NCBI RefSeq assembly: GCF_026586795.1
Contig: NZ_JAPFGY010000001.1
Coordinates: 124,001-188,000 of the forward strand
Direction of reading: 5' to 3'
Length of the DNA: 64,000 bases
DNA from: Erythrobacter sp. WG
GTDB lineage: Bacteria; Pseudomonadota; Alphaproteobacteria; Sphingomonadales; Sphingomonadaceae
This document shows positions 28,764 through 37,337 of the stretch, piece after piece; position 1 is the stretch's first letter; the number at the start of each line of letters is the position of its first letter. The position numbers and the translations under genes were made by a program. Under the pieces are notes generated by a model that made no database searches, was not told where the DNA came from, and was given only the letters and a program-made list of their open reading frames with translations.

Positions 28764-29380
28764 CCCGCCCCCTCATCATCTCCGACTGCGACGAGGTGCT
28801 GCTGCACATGGTCGCGCCCTTCAAGAACTGGCTCGAGACCTCGCAGGGCGTCAGCTTCCACCTCGAAGGCCACAATTTCGCCGAGGCGCTGCGCTGGCAG
28901 GAGAGCGGCGAGCTGCTCGCCCCGCCCGATATCTGGCGGATGCTGCGCAGCTTCTTCGACACCGAGATGGATTCGCAGGCGCCCATCGCCGGCGCGGTCG
29001 AGGGGATCAACACGCTGGCCGAGAAGGCTGACGTCGTGATCCTCACCAACCTCACCGATCACCACCGCGACGCGCGCGCCGCGCAGCTCGCCAAGGTCGG
29101 GATCAACGCCCGGGTGTTCACCAATCAGGGCCCCAAGGGCCCGGCGCTGAAGGCGATCATCGACGAATATGCGCCGACGCGCGCGCTGTTCATCGACGAT
29201 CTCGCCCAGCACCATGCCTCGGTGGCCGAGATCGTGCCCGATGTGACCCGGCTTCACCTGTGCGGCGAGCCGATGATCGCCCACGCCATCGATTGCGCCC
29301 ACAAGGCAGGCCACGCCCATTCGCGGATCGACCGCTGGGACGAGGCGCTGCCGTGGCTGCTCGAACAACTGGAGGACTGA
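28760..29380 (+). CDS. HAD superfamily hydrolase
   Basis: A 206-residue phosphatase-like protein. Motif I is SDCDEVL with Asp9 (nucleophile) and Asp11, motif II is LTNLTD, the lysine is in GPKGPALKAI, and motif IV is LFIDDLAQHH. A cap region (about residues 20-80) is small. The substrate is unknown. The start overlaps DUF3572; ridA follows after 4 bases. Confidence 0.82.
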   Translation: MTRPLIISDCDEVLLHMVAPFKNWLETSQGVSFHLEGHNFAEALRWQESGELLAPPDIWRMLRSFFDTEMDSQAPIAGAVEGINTLAEKADVVILTNLTDHHRDARAAQLAKVGINARVFTNQGPKGPALKAIIDEYAPTRALFIDDLAQHHASVAEIVPDVTRLHLCGEPMIAHAIDCAHKAGHAHSRIDRWDEALPWLLEQLED

Positions 29381-29384
29381 ACCG

Positions 29385-29840
29385 ATGAGCTACACCGCCC
29401 GCCTTGCCGAACTCGGCATCACCCTGCCGAAGCCCGCCGCACCCGTCGCCAGCTACGTGCCGGTCGTGGTGAGCGGCGGGATGGCTTTCGTTTCGGGCCA
29501 GATCGCCTTTTCGGACGGCAAGGTCATCACCGGGACGCTCGGCAAGGATGTCACGCTGGAAGAGGGGCAGGTTGCTGCACGCGCCTGCGGGCTGATGATC
29601 CTTGCCCAGCTCGAAGCCGCCGGGCTGCTCGATTCGGTGGCGCGGATCGTGAAGCTCGGCGCCTTCGTCTCGTCCACCCCCGACTTCTATGACCACCCCA
29701 AGGTCGCCAACGGCGCCTCGGACCTGATGGAAAAGGTGTTCGGCGGGGCCGGCCAGCACGCCCGCGCGGCGGTGGGCGTCGCGGCGCTGCCATTGAACGC
29801 CGCCGTCGAGGTCGATGCGATCGTCGCCCTGAAGGCATGA
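29385..29840 (+). CDS. RidA family enamine/imine deaminase
   Basis: A 151-residue protein of the YjgF/YER057c/UK114 family, which hydrolyses reactive enamines formed by PLP enzymes. The arginine of the active site is present in HARAAVGVAALPLNAAVEVDAI, and GGMAFVSGQIA is the family strand near residue 30. The protein belongs to the longer subgroup rather than to RidA proper. It overlaps ugpQ by ATGA. Confidence 0.85.
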   Translation: MSYTARLAELGITLPKPAAPVASYVPVVVSGGMAFVSGQIAFSDGKVITGTLGKDVTLEEGQVAARACGLMILAQLEAAGLLDSVARIVKLGAFVSSTPDFYDHPKVANGASDLMEKVFGGAGQHARAAVGVAALPLNAAVEVDAIVALKA

Positions 29841-30565
29841 CCGCAAGGCCCGCTCCCGCTTGGCTGACGCAGTGGGAGTTTGCCCACCGCGGATTGCATG
29901 GGCCGGGCGTGCCCGAAAACTCGCTCGCCGCGGCCGAGGGTGCGATCGCGCGCGGGATGGGGATCGAGTGCGACATCCAGCGCAGCCGGGACGATCACCC
30001 GATGGTCTTCCACGACTGGGAGCTGGAGCGGCTGACGGGCGAGGCGGGCGCGACCGGAGATATGAGCGCCGAGGCGTTGGAACAACTCCGCCTGCTCGGC
30101 ACCGACCAGCACCCGGTGAAGCTTGCACGGTTCCTCGAAGTCGTCGCCGGGCGCGCGCCGCTGCTGATCGAAATCAAGTCGCTGCCCGGCTATGAGGTGG
30201 AGTGGACCTGCGCCTCGGTCGCATGGCTGCTCGACAGCTACGAAGGTGCCGCTGCGGTGATGAGCTTTGATCCGCGTGTGCCGGAATGGTTCGCGGCCGA
30301 AGCACCGGGCATCTGCCGCGGGCTGGTCGGCACGGATTCCTACGAGAACGGCTTCGAAGGGGTTTGGCGCGATCCTGCGGCGCTCGCCGCCGCGCAGCCC
30401 GATTTCCTCGCCATCGACGTGCGCGATCTTGCCCGCCCCGAAGCGGCGGCATGGCGCGCCGGGGGCCGCCCGTTGCTGACCTGGACCGTCCGCTCGCCGG
30501 GGACGCGCGCCATCGGGCTCGCCCATGCCGATGCGCTGATTGCCGAAGGGGAAGGGCTGGCGTGA
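29837..30565 (+). CDS. ugpQ: glycerophosphodiester phosphodiesterase
   Basis: A 242-residue cytoplasmic enzyme that cleaves deacylated phospholipids to glycerol-3-phosphate and an alcohol. The TIM-barrel catalytic set is visible: AHRG near residue 16, PENS near 26, GIECDIQ with the metal Glu/Asp near 44, and FHDWELERLTG near 58, plus LIEIKS near 113. It lies in the tight DUF3572-HAD-ridA-ugpQ-GNAT operon and overlaps both neighbours. Confidence 0.9.
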   Translation: MTARPAPAWLTQWEFAHRGLHGPGVPENSLAAAEGAIARGMGIECDIQRSRDDHPMVFHDWELERLTGEAGATGDMSAEALEQLRLLGTDQHPVKLARFLEVVAGRAPLLIEIKSLPGYEVEWTCASVAWLLDSYEGAAAVMSFDPRVPEWFAAEAPGICRGLVGTDSYENGFEGVWRDPAALAAAQPDFLAIDVRDLARPEAAAWRAGGRPLLTWTVRSPGTRAIGLAHADALIAEGEGLA

Positions 30566-31698
30566 GCGGGCCGGAGCTGACCGTTCGCATCGCAGATTCG
30601 GTCGGCGCCTTCGACGCGGGCGAGTGGAACGCGCTGGGCGGGAACGACAATCCCTTCGTTTCCCACGAATTCCTCACCGCGATGGAGGATTCGGGGAGCG
30701 TCGGCCCCGGGACCGGCTGGGAGCCCGCGCCGATCGCCATCACCGCCGAGGGCGGCACCCTGCTCGCCGCCATGCCGTCCTACGCCAAGGGGCATAGCCA
30801 GGGCGAATATGTCTTCGACCATAGCTGGGCCGATGCCTGGCACCGCGCAGGCGGGCGCTACTACCCCAAGCTCCAGATCGCCGCGCCCTTCACGCCCGCG
30901 ACGGGGCCGCGCCTGCTGCTCTCGGACGAGAGCCTCGCGCCGCATCTGCTGAAGGGCGCCGAGGCGGTGTGCGTGCAGAACAAGCTTTCTGGCGCGCACG
31001 CGACCTTCATCGACCCCGCGCAGCTCCCGCTGTTCGAGGCGGGCGGGTGGATGCCCCGCGCCGATATCCAGTTCCACTGGTTCAATCGCGATTACGGCAG
31101 CTTCGAGGACTTTCTCGGGGCGCTATCGTCGCGCAAGCGCAAGGACCTTCGGAAAGAGCGCGCGGCGGCGGTGGAGGGCCTCACCATCCGCCACTTGACC
31201 GGCAGCGATATCCGCGAGGAGCACTGGGACGCCTTCTGGGTGTTCTATCAGGACACCGGGGCGAGGAAATGGGGGAGCCCCTACCTCACGCGCGCGGCCT
31301 TCAGCCTGCTGGGCGAGCGGATGGGGGATCGGATCGTGCTGATCCTTGCCTATGACGGGGGTGAGCCGATTGCCGGGGCGCTCAACTTCGTCGGCAGGGA
31401 TGCGCTCTACGGCAGGTATTGGGGCTGCACCCGCGAGGTGCGCTTCCTGCACTTCGAGCTGTGTTACTATCAGGCGATCGACATCGCCATCGAGCGGGGT
31501 CTCGCCAAGGTCGAGGCGGGGGCGCAGGGCGGGCACAAGCTCGCCCGGGGTTATGAGCCGGTGCGGACCTGGTCGGCGCACTGGATCGCCGATCCGGGTT
31601 TCCGCGCGGCGGTGGCGGACTTCCTCGATCGCGAACGCGCGGGCGTGGCGAGCGACCAGCTCTATCTCGGCAGCCGCACCCCGTTCAGGAAAGGCTAG
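30562..31698 (+). CDS. GNAT family N-acetyltransferase (FemAB-like, DUF482)
   Basis: A 378-residue protein of the peptidogalycan/FemAB-like branch of the GNAT fold. The opening NPFVSHEFLTAMEDSGS, the middle WFNRDYGSFEDFLGALSSRKRK and the end HKLARGYEPVRTWSAHWIAD are typical of this conserved proteobacterial family; its acceptor is unknown. GTG at 30562 overlaps the ugpQ stop (GTGA) and gives the normal start. It ends the operon and converges on the Sel1-like gene with one base between. Confidence 0.8.
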   Translation: MSGPELTVRIADSVGAFDAGEWNALGGNDNPFVSHEFLTAMEDSGSVGPGTGWEPAPIAITAEGGTLLAAMPSYAKGHSQGEYVFDHSWADAWHRAGGRYYPKLQIAAPFTPATGPRLLLSDESLAPHLLKGAEAVCVQNKLSGAHATFIDPAQLPLFEAGGWMPRADIQFHWFNRDYGSFEDFLGALSSRKRKDLRKERAAAVEGLTIRHLTGSDIREEHWDAFWVFYQDTGARKWGSPYLTRAAFSLLGERMGDRIVLILAYDGGEPIAGALNFVGRDALYGRYWGCTREVRFLHFELCYYQAIDIAIERGLAKVEAGAQGGHKLARGYEPVRTWSAHWIADPGFRAAVADFLDRERAGVASDQLYLGSRTPFRKG

Positions 31699-31699
31699 A

Positions 31700-32029
31700 T
31701 CAGGCGGCGCTCAGGCGGCCCTCGGCGAGCCACTGGCGGGCGCGGCGCTGGGCCTCGGCGATCTCGCGTGCGGTCATTTCCTCGGCGATGTCGGCGCGGC
31801 AGTTGGCGGCTTCCTCGTGGCCGCGCGCGGCGGCGAGGTTGAACCACTTGTGCGCCTCGATGAGATCGCAGGGCGCGCCGTTGCTACCCGTCGAGAAAGC
31901 CACGCCAAGGTCGTAGCAGGCCCCCGGCAGACCCCTGCCAGCCTCGGCCAGCCATGCCCCAAGCACCCCGTCGAGGCGTGTTTCACGTGAAACATTCGGC
32001 TGGCTCGCAGCGATCGTCATGATGGTCAT
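31700..32029 (-). CDS. Sel1-like repeat protein carrying a parS site
   Basis: A 109-residue helical protein. ACYDLGVAFSTGSNGAPCDLIEAHKWFNLAAARGHEEAANCRADI (abbreviated, about residues 37-81) contains one clear Sel1 (TPR-like) repeat with the typical AHKWFNLAAARGH core. Such small proteins mediate protein-protein contacts. Codons 12-17 (NVSRET) are written by a perfect parS palindrome at 31979-31994, so the DNA here serves two purposes. The start at 32029 is the first ATG of the frame; another in-frame ATG lies at 32020. Confidence 0.72.
   Translation of the reverse strand: MTIMTIAASQPNVSRETRLDGVLGAWLAEAGRGLPGACYDLGVAFSTGSNGAPCDLIEAHKWFNLAAARGHEEAANCRADIAEEMTAREIAEAQRRARQWLAEGRLSAA
31979..31994. 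promoter_or_regulatory. parS centromere site (ParB binding)
   Basis: TGTTTCACGTGAAACA is a perfect 16-bp palindrome and matches the conserved bacterial parS consensus (TGTTNCACGTGAAACA) at every position. ParB loads here to segregate the chromosome; such sites cluster around the replication origin. No parAB genes are in the window. No second perfect copy was seen. Confidence 0.9.
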
Positions 32030-32109
32030 CGTCAGTCCCCTCGTTCACCCGGCCGCCCCCCGGCGTGCCGTCCGTCTGCGAAGGATTGCGGCATTCATGG
32101 TCAAGAATT

Positions 32110-32125
32110 GGTTAACGCGTTAACC
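32110..32125. promoter_or_regulatory. perfect 16-bp palindrome upstream of dksA
   Basis: GGTTAACGCGTTAACC is a perfect palindrome in an AT-richer stretch between the Sel1-like gene and dksA. It contains two TTAAC half-sites facing each other with four bases between, unlike the usual CtrA spacing (seven). A dimeric repressor site is the most likely reading; the binder is unknown. Confidence 0.4.
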
Positions 32126-32293
32126 CTGCCGCGAATGCGGTGGACCGGCGGCCAAACCCGCTTGTGCGCCCCCGGGGCCTTGCCTATAGGCGGCGCATTG
32201 CTTTCCGCTTGCTGGGACCAAGTGAGCCAATGAAAACATTCAGGCATCAGGACGCGACGGTTTTCCCGGCGGCTCATGGGATGAGAGAGCTCG

Positions 32294-32752
32294 ATGCCAA
32301 CCTTCGCGTCTGACGACATCGATATCCTTGAAAAAGCCAAGCGATTGCTGGCGCCGGACTACGTCCCGAGCGACGACGAGGAGTACATGAGCGAGCGCCA
32401 GCAGGCCTATTTCCGGATGCTGCTGATCGAATGGAAAAGGTCGATCCATTCCGCCGCCGGGCAGACCCTGCAATCGCTCCAGGACGGCCCGATCCGCGAG
32501 GCGGATCTAACCGACCGCGCCTCGAGCGAGACCGACTGGGGCATCGAACTGCGCACCCGCGACCGGCAGCGCAAGCTGGTCTCCAAGATCGACGCGGCGC
32601 TGCGGCGCATCGATTCGGGCGAATACGGCTATTGCGAGGTGACCGGCGACCCGATCGGCCTGCGGCGCCTGATCGCCCGCCCCGTCGCCACCATGACCGT
32701 CGAGGCGCAGGAAGCCCACGAACGCCGCGAAAAGGTCTCCCGCGACGATTGA
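32294..32752 (+). CDS. dksA: RNA polymerase-binding transcription factor DksA
   Basis: A 152-residue protein with a long N-terminal coiled coil (about residues 25-110) carrying the Asp/Ala-type tip region, and the DksA/TraR C-terminal domain YGYCEVTGDPIGLRRLIARP. DksA acts with ppGpp in the secondary channel of RNA polymerase. The zinc finger keeps only one of the four cysteines (the others are replaced by Thr, Met/Val and Glu), as is usual for alphaproteobacterial DksA. A 264-base leader with the 16-bp palindrome precedes it. Confidence 0.9.
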   Translation: MPTFASDDIDILEKAKRLLAPDYVPSDDEEYMSERQQAYFRMLLIEWKRSIHSAAGQTLQSLQDGPIREADLTDRASSETDWGIELRTRDRQRKLVSKIDAALRRIDSGEYGYCEVTGDPIGLRRLIARPVATMTVEAQEAHERREKVSRDD

Positions 32753-32936
32753 ACCGCAGTGTGGCGCGGCGAATTGTGCCGCGCTGGGACAAGGCTGCAC
32801 AAGCCGCGCGCCCCGTAATACTCCTTTACCGCTCGTTTACCTCAGTTTGGGCATGGTCGTCAGGGCACGAAAGGCGTAAGGTCTGGCGTGTCGTGGCAAG
32901 ACCGGCAGATGACGTCGCAAAGGAGGCATTCCGCGC

Positions 32937-33314
32937 ATGACAGGGGTTGAAACACGCAGCGTCGCACGCGACAGCCTGTTTCTGCTGGCTGACATCCGCG
33001 TCGAGCAGGGCTCCGAGGTCAACCGGGTCCGCGTCCGCAACCTGTCGGACGGGGGCATGATGGGCGAAGGTCAGCTGCGGGTTCAGCGGGGCCACCGCGT
33101 GTCGGTCGACCTGCGCAACATCGGCACGGTCGAGGGAACGGTCGCCTGGGTGCAGGACAACCGCTTCGGCGTGGCCTTCGACGAGGAAATCGATTCGCAA
33201 AAGGCCCGCCGCCCGATCCAGTCGGGCGACGAAGCGCTCGGGGTCGTCCAGGCGCGATCCTGGGCACACAAGGCTCCGCCCCCGCCGCATTGGACCCAGC
33301 TGCGCAAGATCTGA
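32937..33314 (+). CDS. PilZ domain protein
   Basis: A 125-residue protein consisting of a single PilZ beta-barrel. The D/NxSxxG c-di-GMP motif is NLSDGG near residue 35 and an RxxxR-like pair (R7/R11) lies at the N-terminus; the end is a proline-rich tail. It probably binds c-di-GMP, though the spacing between the motifs is loose. AAGGAGG lies 11 bases before the ATG. It stands alone, 184 bases after dksA. Confidence 0.78.
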   Translation: MTGVETRSVARDSLFLLADIRVEQGSEVNRVRVRNLSDGGMMGEGQLRVQRGHRVSVDLRNIGTVEGTVAWVQDNRFGVAFDEEIDSQKARRPIQSGDEALGVVQARSWAHKAPPPPHWTQLRKI

Positions 33315-33394
33315 TCCCCGTATCGCGCGTTGTCCGCCACGCGCCGCCGCAGCAAGCTGACCGCCGCATCGCGACCTGCTAGAGGTTGAACGCG

Positions 33395-34858
33395 ATGCGA
33401 TTCTGGCTGCCTCTGCTCGCCGTCCTGGCATTGCCGGCCTGCGGCCCTTCGGACGGCGGCGGGCCGGTGATGGTCGCGGTGATCGGCTCCGAGGCAAGTC
33501 TCTTCCAGCAAGGCGTGCGCCTTGGGCCGCAAGCCCAGCAGATCCGCGCTGCAACCCGAGAGGGACTGGTTGCGCTCGATCAGGCCGGGCAGGTCGTGCC
33601 GGGCATGGCCGAACGCTGGATCGTCACCGACGACGGCCTCAGCTACATCTTCCGCTTGCGCGACGCTGACGAGCGTGAAGAGGGGTCGCTCACTGCCGCC
33701 GAGGTGCGGCAGCAGCTGCGCGACGCGATCGCGGCGCTGCGCGGCACCTCGCTCGGGCTCGACCTCGCGGCAGTGCGCGACATTCGCGCCATGACGGGAC
33801 GGGTGATCGAGGTGCGGCTCGATACGCCGATGCCGGATTTCCTGCGGCTGCTGGCTCAGCCCGAACTGGGGATCGTCAGGAACGGCAGCGGCCTTGGTCC
33901 GATGACGCTGGTGCGGGACAGGAAGGCGGCGAGCGTGCGCCTCTCTGCCCTGCCCCCCGAAGCACGCGGTCTGCCGGCGCGCGAGGACTGGCAGGAGCTG
34001 GCGCGGCCGGTGCTGGTCCGCGCCCTCCGGACCGAGGATGCCGTCGCGGCCTTCTCGCGCGGGGATGTCGACCTCGTGCTCGGGGGGTCGCTCATCGATT
34101 TCCCGCAGGCCGAGGCCGGGCCCCTGTCGCGCGGGACGATCCAGGTCGATCCCGCCGTTGGCCTGCTCGGCCTCGCGGTGCGCCGCGAGACCGGGCTGCT
34201 CGCCGACCCGGCGCGGCGCGAGGCGCTGTCGATGGCGATCGACCGCGGCGCCCTCATCCAGGCGTTCCGCATCAGCGGCTGGCGCGAGAGCAGCTGGATC
34301 GTCCCGCCCGAAGCGTGGCCCGAAGCACCCTATCCCGAGGACCGCTGGAACGGCGCCTCGCTCGAAGCGCGCCGGCAGACCGCGGCCGCGCGGATCCGGG
34401 GCTGGGCCGGGCCGGGACGCGAGGCGATCGTCAGGATCGCCCTGCCGAGCGGCCCCGGCAGCGATATCCTGCTGCGCCGCCTTGCCGAGGACTGGGGCGC
34501 GATCGGTGTGGGCGTGCGCCGCGCCGGGCGGGGCGAGGGCGCCGATCTCGAGCTGCGCGACACGCTCGCCCGCTATGCCTCGCCGCGCTGGTACCTCAAC
34601 CAGTTCGCGTGCAGCCTCGGGCAGGGCCTGTGCGTGCCGCAGGCCGATGCGCTGGTCCGCCAGTCGCTGACCGAGCGCGACTCCGCGGCGCGCGACCGGC
34701 TGCTGGTCGAGGCCCATGCGGCGCTCGTCGAGAGCGATGTCTACATCCCCTTGGGCGCGCCCGTGCGCTGGTCGCTGGTGCGCGGTTCGATCCGCAACTA
34801 CCTTCCGAACGCCTGGGGTGTGCACCCCTTGTTCCCGCTCTCCCAGCCCACCACATGA
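33395..34858 (+). CDS. extracellular solute-binding lipoprotein (family 5)
   Basis: A 487-residue periplasmic binding protein of the peptide/nickel (SBP_bac_5) type. A lipobox LPAC (LAVLALPAC, about residues 11-19) marks membrane anchoring, and GLVALDQAGQVVPGMAERWIVTDDGLSYIFRLR (abbreviated) is the family start. No ABC permease or ATPase is near, so it is an orphan. ATG at 33395 is preferred over a TTG at 33386. It overlaps the DUF4112 gene (ATGA). Its ligand is unknown. Confidence 0.8.
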   Translation: MRFWLPLLAVLALPACGPSDGGGPVMVAVIGSEASLFQQGVRLGPQAQQIRAATREGLVALDQAGQVVPGMAERWIVTDDGLSYIFRLRDADEREEGSLTAAEVRQQLRDAIAALRGTSLGLDLAAVRDIRAMTGRVIEVRLDTPMPDFLRLLAQPELGIVRNGSGLGPMTLVRDRKAASVRLSALPPEARGLPAREDWQELARPVLVRALRTEDAVAAFSRGDVDLVLGGSLIDFPQAEAGPLSRGTIQVDPAVGLLGLAVRRETGLLADPARREALSMAIDRGALIQAFRISGWRESSWIVPPEAWPEAPYPEDRWNGASLEARRQTAAARIRGWAGPGREAIVRIALPSGPGSDILLRRLAEDWGAIGVGVRRAGRGEGADLELRDTLARYASPRWYLNQFACSLGQGLCVPQADALVRQSLTERDSAARDRLLVEAHAALVESDVYIPLGAPVRWSLVRGSIRNYLPNAWGVHPLFPLSQPTT

Positions 34859-35286
34859 AGCGCATGGAAACGCCCCGCCTCCGCCGCGCCCAGCCGATGG
34901 GCTTCGCCATTCCGATCGGCACCGATGCCGCATCGGTCCGCGCCCGTGTGATCGCGATGGAAAGGCTGCTGGAGCGCAGTCTCGTCATCCCCGGGATCAG
35001 GATGCCGGTCGGGCTCGACGCGGTGCTCGGGCTGGTTCCGGTGCTCGGCGACGTGCTGGCCGCCGCGATGGGGGCCTATATCCTGTGGGAGGCGCGCAAT
35101 CTCGGGTTGCCGAAGTGGAAGCTTGCGCGGATGGGTGCCAACGTCCTCTTCGACACCGCGATCGGCGCGATCCCCCTGATCGGCGACGCGGCCGACGTGC
35201 TGTATCGCTCCAACACCAAGAACCTCAAGATCCTGCTCCGGCACCTCGACGCTCACCACCCCGAGACACGGGTCATCGAGGGGTAG
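34855..35286 (+). CDS. DUF4112 membrane protein
   Basis: A 143-residue protein with two hydrophobic segments around residues 55-75 and 95-115. PVGLDAVLGLVPVLGDVLAAAMGAYILWEARN and LIGDAADVLYRSNTKNLKIL (both abbreviated) match DUF4112, a small bacterial membrane family of unknown role. It is translationally coupled to the solute-binding lipoprotein. Confidence 0.78.
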   Translation: MKRMETPRLRRAQPMGFAIPIGTDAASVRARVIAMERLLERSLVIPGIRMPVGLDAVLGLVPVLGDVLAAAMGAYILWEARNLGLPKWKLARMGANVLFDTAIGAIPLIGDAADVLYRSNTKNLKILLRHLDAHHPETRVIEG

Positions 35287-35321
35287 TTTCCTCACCGGGC
35301 GCAGCGCGCTAGGGTCGGTGC

Positions 35322-36113
35322 ATGAGCGCCGACGTCACCTATGCGAGCTATCTCGATCTTGGCCGGATTCTCGAAGCACAGCATCCCGCATCGGGAGCGC
35401 ATGACGAGCTTCTGTTCATCATCGTGCACCAGGCGAGCGAGCTGTGGCTCAAGCTGTGCCTCCACGAGCTGACCGCGGCGCGCGCGTGCATCGAGGCGGA
35501 CGACCTGCGTCCCGCCTTCAAGATGCTTGCGCGGGTGGCGCGGGCGCAGCAGCAGCTGATCCAGAGCTGGGACGTGCTGAGCACCATGACGCCGCACGAC
35601 TACTCGGCGGTCCGCCCGCATCTCGGCCCGTCGAGCGGGTTCCAGTCGGCGCAGTACCGGATGATGGAGTTCATGCTTGGCGGGCGCGACGGGCGGCACG
35701 TTCGCCTCCACAAGTCCAACGCCGACTGGGCCGGTCGGCTGGAAGCGGAAGCGGGGCGGGCGAGCCTATATGACGCGGCGATCCGCCTGCTGGCGCGGCG
35801 CGGCTTCGCCATCGACGCCGGCGTGCTGGAGCGCGACCTCGCGGCTCCCCACACGCCGGACGCCAGCGTCGAGGCGGCCTGGGCGGCGATCTACCGCGAC
35901 CCCCAGAGCCACTGGGACCTGTATGAACTGGCGGAGAAGCTCGTCGACCTCGAATACCACTTCCAACGCTGGCGCTTCGGGCACCTCAAGACCGTGGAAC
36001 GGATCATCGGCTTCAAGCGCGGCACCGGGGGGACCGCCGGGGTGCCCTATCTTGCAGGGGTAATGAGACAGGTCTTCTTCCCCGAGCTGCTCAGCGTCAG
36101 GACCGCGATATGA
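35322..36113 (+). CDS. kynA: tryptophan 2,3-dioxygenase
   Basis: This 263-residue haem enzyme opens the indole ring of tryptophan to N-formylkynurenine. LLFIIVHQASELWLKL near residue 30 and HLKTVERIIGFKRGTGGTAGV with the haem-binding histidine near residue 222 are the family's core. The stop overlaps kynU (ATGA). The next enzyme of the pathway, kynurenine formamidase (KynB), is not encoded here. Confidence 0.96.
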   Translation: MSADVTYASYLDLGRILEAQHPASGAHDELLFIIVHQASELWLKLCLHELTAARACIEADDLRPAFKMLARVARAQQQLIQSWDVLSTMTPHDYSAVRPHLGPSSGFQSAQYRMMEFMLGGRDGRHVRLHKSNADWAGRLEAEAGRASLYDAAIRLLARRGFAIDAGVLERDLAAPHTPDASVEAAWAAIYRDPQSHWDLYELAEKLVDLEYHFQRWRFGHLKTVERIIGFKRGTGGTAGVPYLAGVMRQVFFPELLSVRTAI

Positions 36114-37333
36114 CCCCCGAAAGCCGCGCCGCCGAGTTCGATGCGGCGGACCCGCTTTCGGGCTACCGGGAGCGTTTTACCCTGCCGCAAGGGGCGGTCT
36201 ACCTCGACGGTAACTCGCTCGGGGCGCTGCCGAGGGCCACGCTGGAGGGGGTCTGCGGGGTGCTTGAAAGGCAGTGGGGAGAGGGTCTGATCCGCTCCTG
36301 GAACGATGCCGGCTGGTTCGAGGCGCCGGCCCGGATCGGCGCCAAGATCGCCCCGCTGATCGGCGCAGGCCCGCATGAGGTGATCGCCTGCGATTCGACC
36401 AGCGTGAACCTCTTCAAGCTGATCGCGGCCGCGCTTGCGATGCGACCGGGGCGGAAGGTCGTGCTGTCGGAGCCGGGCAACTTCCCGACCGACCTCTACA
36501 TGATCGCCGGGCTCGAGGCGCAGGGCCTCGCCACCCGGCGGCTGGCCGAGCGCGAGCGGCTGGCCGAGGCGCTGGACGAGGACGTCGCGCTGCTGCTGCT
36601 GACCCATGTCCATTACAAGACCGGCGCGATGCACGACATGGCGGCGCTCACCCGCGCGGCGCACGCGGCAGGGGCGCTGGTGCTGTGGGACCTCTCGCAT
36701 TCGACCGGGGCGGTGCCGATCGACCTCAACGGGGTTGAAGCGGACTTCGCGGTCGGCTGCGGCTACAAGTACCTGTGCGGCGGGCCGGGCGCGCCCGCCT
36801 TCGCCTTCGTCGCCGAGCGGCACCATGCGCACCTCCAGCAGCCGCTTACCGGGTGGTTCGGCCATGCCGCGCCCTTCGCCTTCTCCGACGACTATGCAGG
36901 CGCACCCGGCATCGAGCGGATGCAATGCGGCACGCCCCCCATCCTCGGGCTCGCGGCGCTCGAGATCGGGGTCGACCTGATCGCCGAGATCGGCGTCGCG
37001 CGGCTCTACGAGAAGTCGCAGGCGCTCTCGCAGTTCTTCCTCGCCTGCCTCGGTCATCACGGCGTCGCGCTTGAGCTGGTCAGCCCGGCCCGCAGCGACG
37101 CGCGCGGCAGCCAGCTCTCCTTCCGCCACCCCGAGGCCTACGGCATCTGCCAGGCCCTGATCGCGCGCGGCGTGATCGGCGACTTCCGCGCTCCCGACAT
37201 CCTGAGGCTCGGCTTCGCGCCTGCCTACCTCACCTTCGCCGACATGGCCGCCGCCGCCCGCCACCTCGCCGAGGTACTGGCGAGCGGCGAGTGGCAGCGC
37301 CCCGAATTCAACCGCCGCGCCGCTGTCACCTGA
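36110..37333 (+). CDS. kynU: kynureninase
   Basis: This 407-residue PLP enzyme splits kynurenine into anthranilate and alanine. The PLP lysine is Lys220 in GCGYKYLCGGPG, with DLSHSTGAVPIDL just before it and YLDGNSLGALPR near residue 26. With kynA it forms the anthranilate branch of tryptophan breakdown. The 3' end stops 4 bases before the converging reductase gene. Confidence 0.95.
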   Translation: MTPESRAAEFDAADPLSGYRERFTLPQGAVYLDGNSLGALPRATLEGVCGVLERQWGEGLIRSWNDAGWFEAPARIGAKIAPLIGAGPHEVIACDSTSVNLFKLIAAALAMRPGRKVVLSEPGNFPTDLYMIAGLEAQGLATRRLAERERLAEALDEDVALLLLTHVHYKTGAMHDMAALTRAAHAAGALVLWDLSHSTGAVPIDLNGVEADFAVGCGYKYLCGGPGAPAFAFVAERHHAHLQQPLTGWFGHAAPFAFSDDYAGAPGIERMQCGTPPILGLAALEIGVDLIAEIGVARLYEKSQALSQFFLACLGHHGVALELVSPARSDARGSQLSFRHPEAYGICQALIARGVIGDFRAPDILRLGFAPAYLTFADMAAAARHLAEVLASGEWQRPEFNRRAAVT

Positions 37334-37337
37334 CGCC

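Noticed and set aside
33083..34933. Long minus-strand frame antisense to the solute-binding lipoprotein
   Set aside because: Same shadow effect; the plus strand has a lipobox, family motifs and gene coupling.
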